64,000 bases of DNA from Patella vulgata (lineage: Eukaryota > Mollusca > Gastropoda > Patellidae): NCBI RefSeq assembly GCF_932274485.2, contig NC_065884.2, positions 58,528,546-58,592,545 of the forward strand. Reading direction: 5' to 3'. Every line of letters begins with the position of its first letter. The stretch's first letter is position 1. The notes beneath the pieces are model-generated. The model did no database searches. It was not told the DNA's origin and worked only from the letters and a program-made list of their open reading frames with translations. The position numbers and the translations under genes were made by a program. Shown in pieces: positions 63,521 through 64,000 of this stretch.

Positions 63521-64000
63521 GGCGTTATTGATAAGAACACATCACATGACTGTCACATGGCACATGATTGTCAGGATGGTATCACAAGAAATATCAAAAG
63601 GCAATTTCTTTTTTTTTTAAATTTATTTAACCAAACCAAAACCCAACTATATTGCGCGTGAAACGCGCAGTAAATATTTATGGCAAAGGTACAACAAAAT
63701 TGTTTGACAAATCGAGGTATAAGAGATTTTTTCCGGTGTTATAGAAAGTGTAACGAGACGCATACATCGCCTCGTGCAAGAGACGCGTCAGTTAGAGTTG
63801 AAAGATAAAGTCTGATATTGACCGCGTGTCACGTGGTCGAATATGCCCACCAATGCTATCCAAACCTGACCTCTACTAAACCAGATGTTTACTGACGATT
63901 TTTACTTGTTTACTAATTATAGTTTTATTTTTGTTGACACAGGTAGGATACCATCCCACAAGACAAGTCAACATAATCCAAGTTATAATTGACCCCTAAT
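63521..64000. other. Upstream region of cathepsin L
   Basis: No gene or repeat recognised except a poly-T run near 63609. It probably holds upstream regulatory sequence of cathepsin L; no specific site is supported. Confidence 0.4.

Overview
The window is animal nuclear DNA, most likely from a gastropod mollusc; genus and species cannot be read from it. The grounds are intron-rich genes with GT-AG boundaries, many tRNA-headed SINEs (one family has a core like the V-SINE domain known from molluscs), and an AT-rich, repeat-dense background. No bacterial, viral or organellar genes were seen.

Layout. (1) 1-20474, minus strand: 26 coding exons of a TBC1D9-type Rab GTPase-activating protein, from its start codon to the EF-hand region; the last part of the gene lies left of the window. 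(2) 20900-25277, plus strand: a complete six-exon RPS13 gene, head to head with TBC1D9, 425 bp between start codons. (3) 25.3-29.1 kb: gene-poor, with SINE pieces, a hAT-like MITE and homopolymer runs. (4) 29369-30079, plus: an intact omega-like glutathione S-transferase ORF with a 3' splice site just before its start codon. (5) 30.1-36.1 kb: repeats, MITEs and SINEs. (6) 36133-52355, plus: an eight-exon gene with a first intron of about 10 kb, encoding a secreted or surface protein of 241 residues made of three two-exon, six-cysteine modules; I recognise no named family. A dead Tc1-like transposase lies in one of its introns. (7) 52.4-58.2 kb: intergenic, SINE-rich, with a hAT MITE bounded by a perfect 8-bp target duplication. 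(8) 58222-63520, minus: a complete seven-coding-exon cathepsin L-like protease with a TATA-box promoter, and two minisatellites and a LINE fragment in its introns.

The genes do not form a pathway. The only functional link is the shared RPS13/TBC1D9 promoter region.

The most unusual signal crosses loci. At least eight exon edges in four unrelated genes have a short direct tandem duplication that includes the splice site and the adjoining coding or leader bases, leaving decoy splice sites in the intron. The second is a set of two SINE families that share the same 3' end, insert next to and into each other, and in one case appear to supply the splice donor of a TBC1D9 exon.
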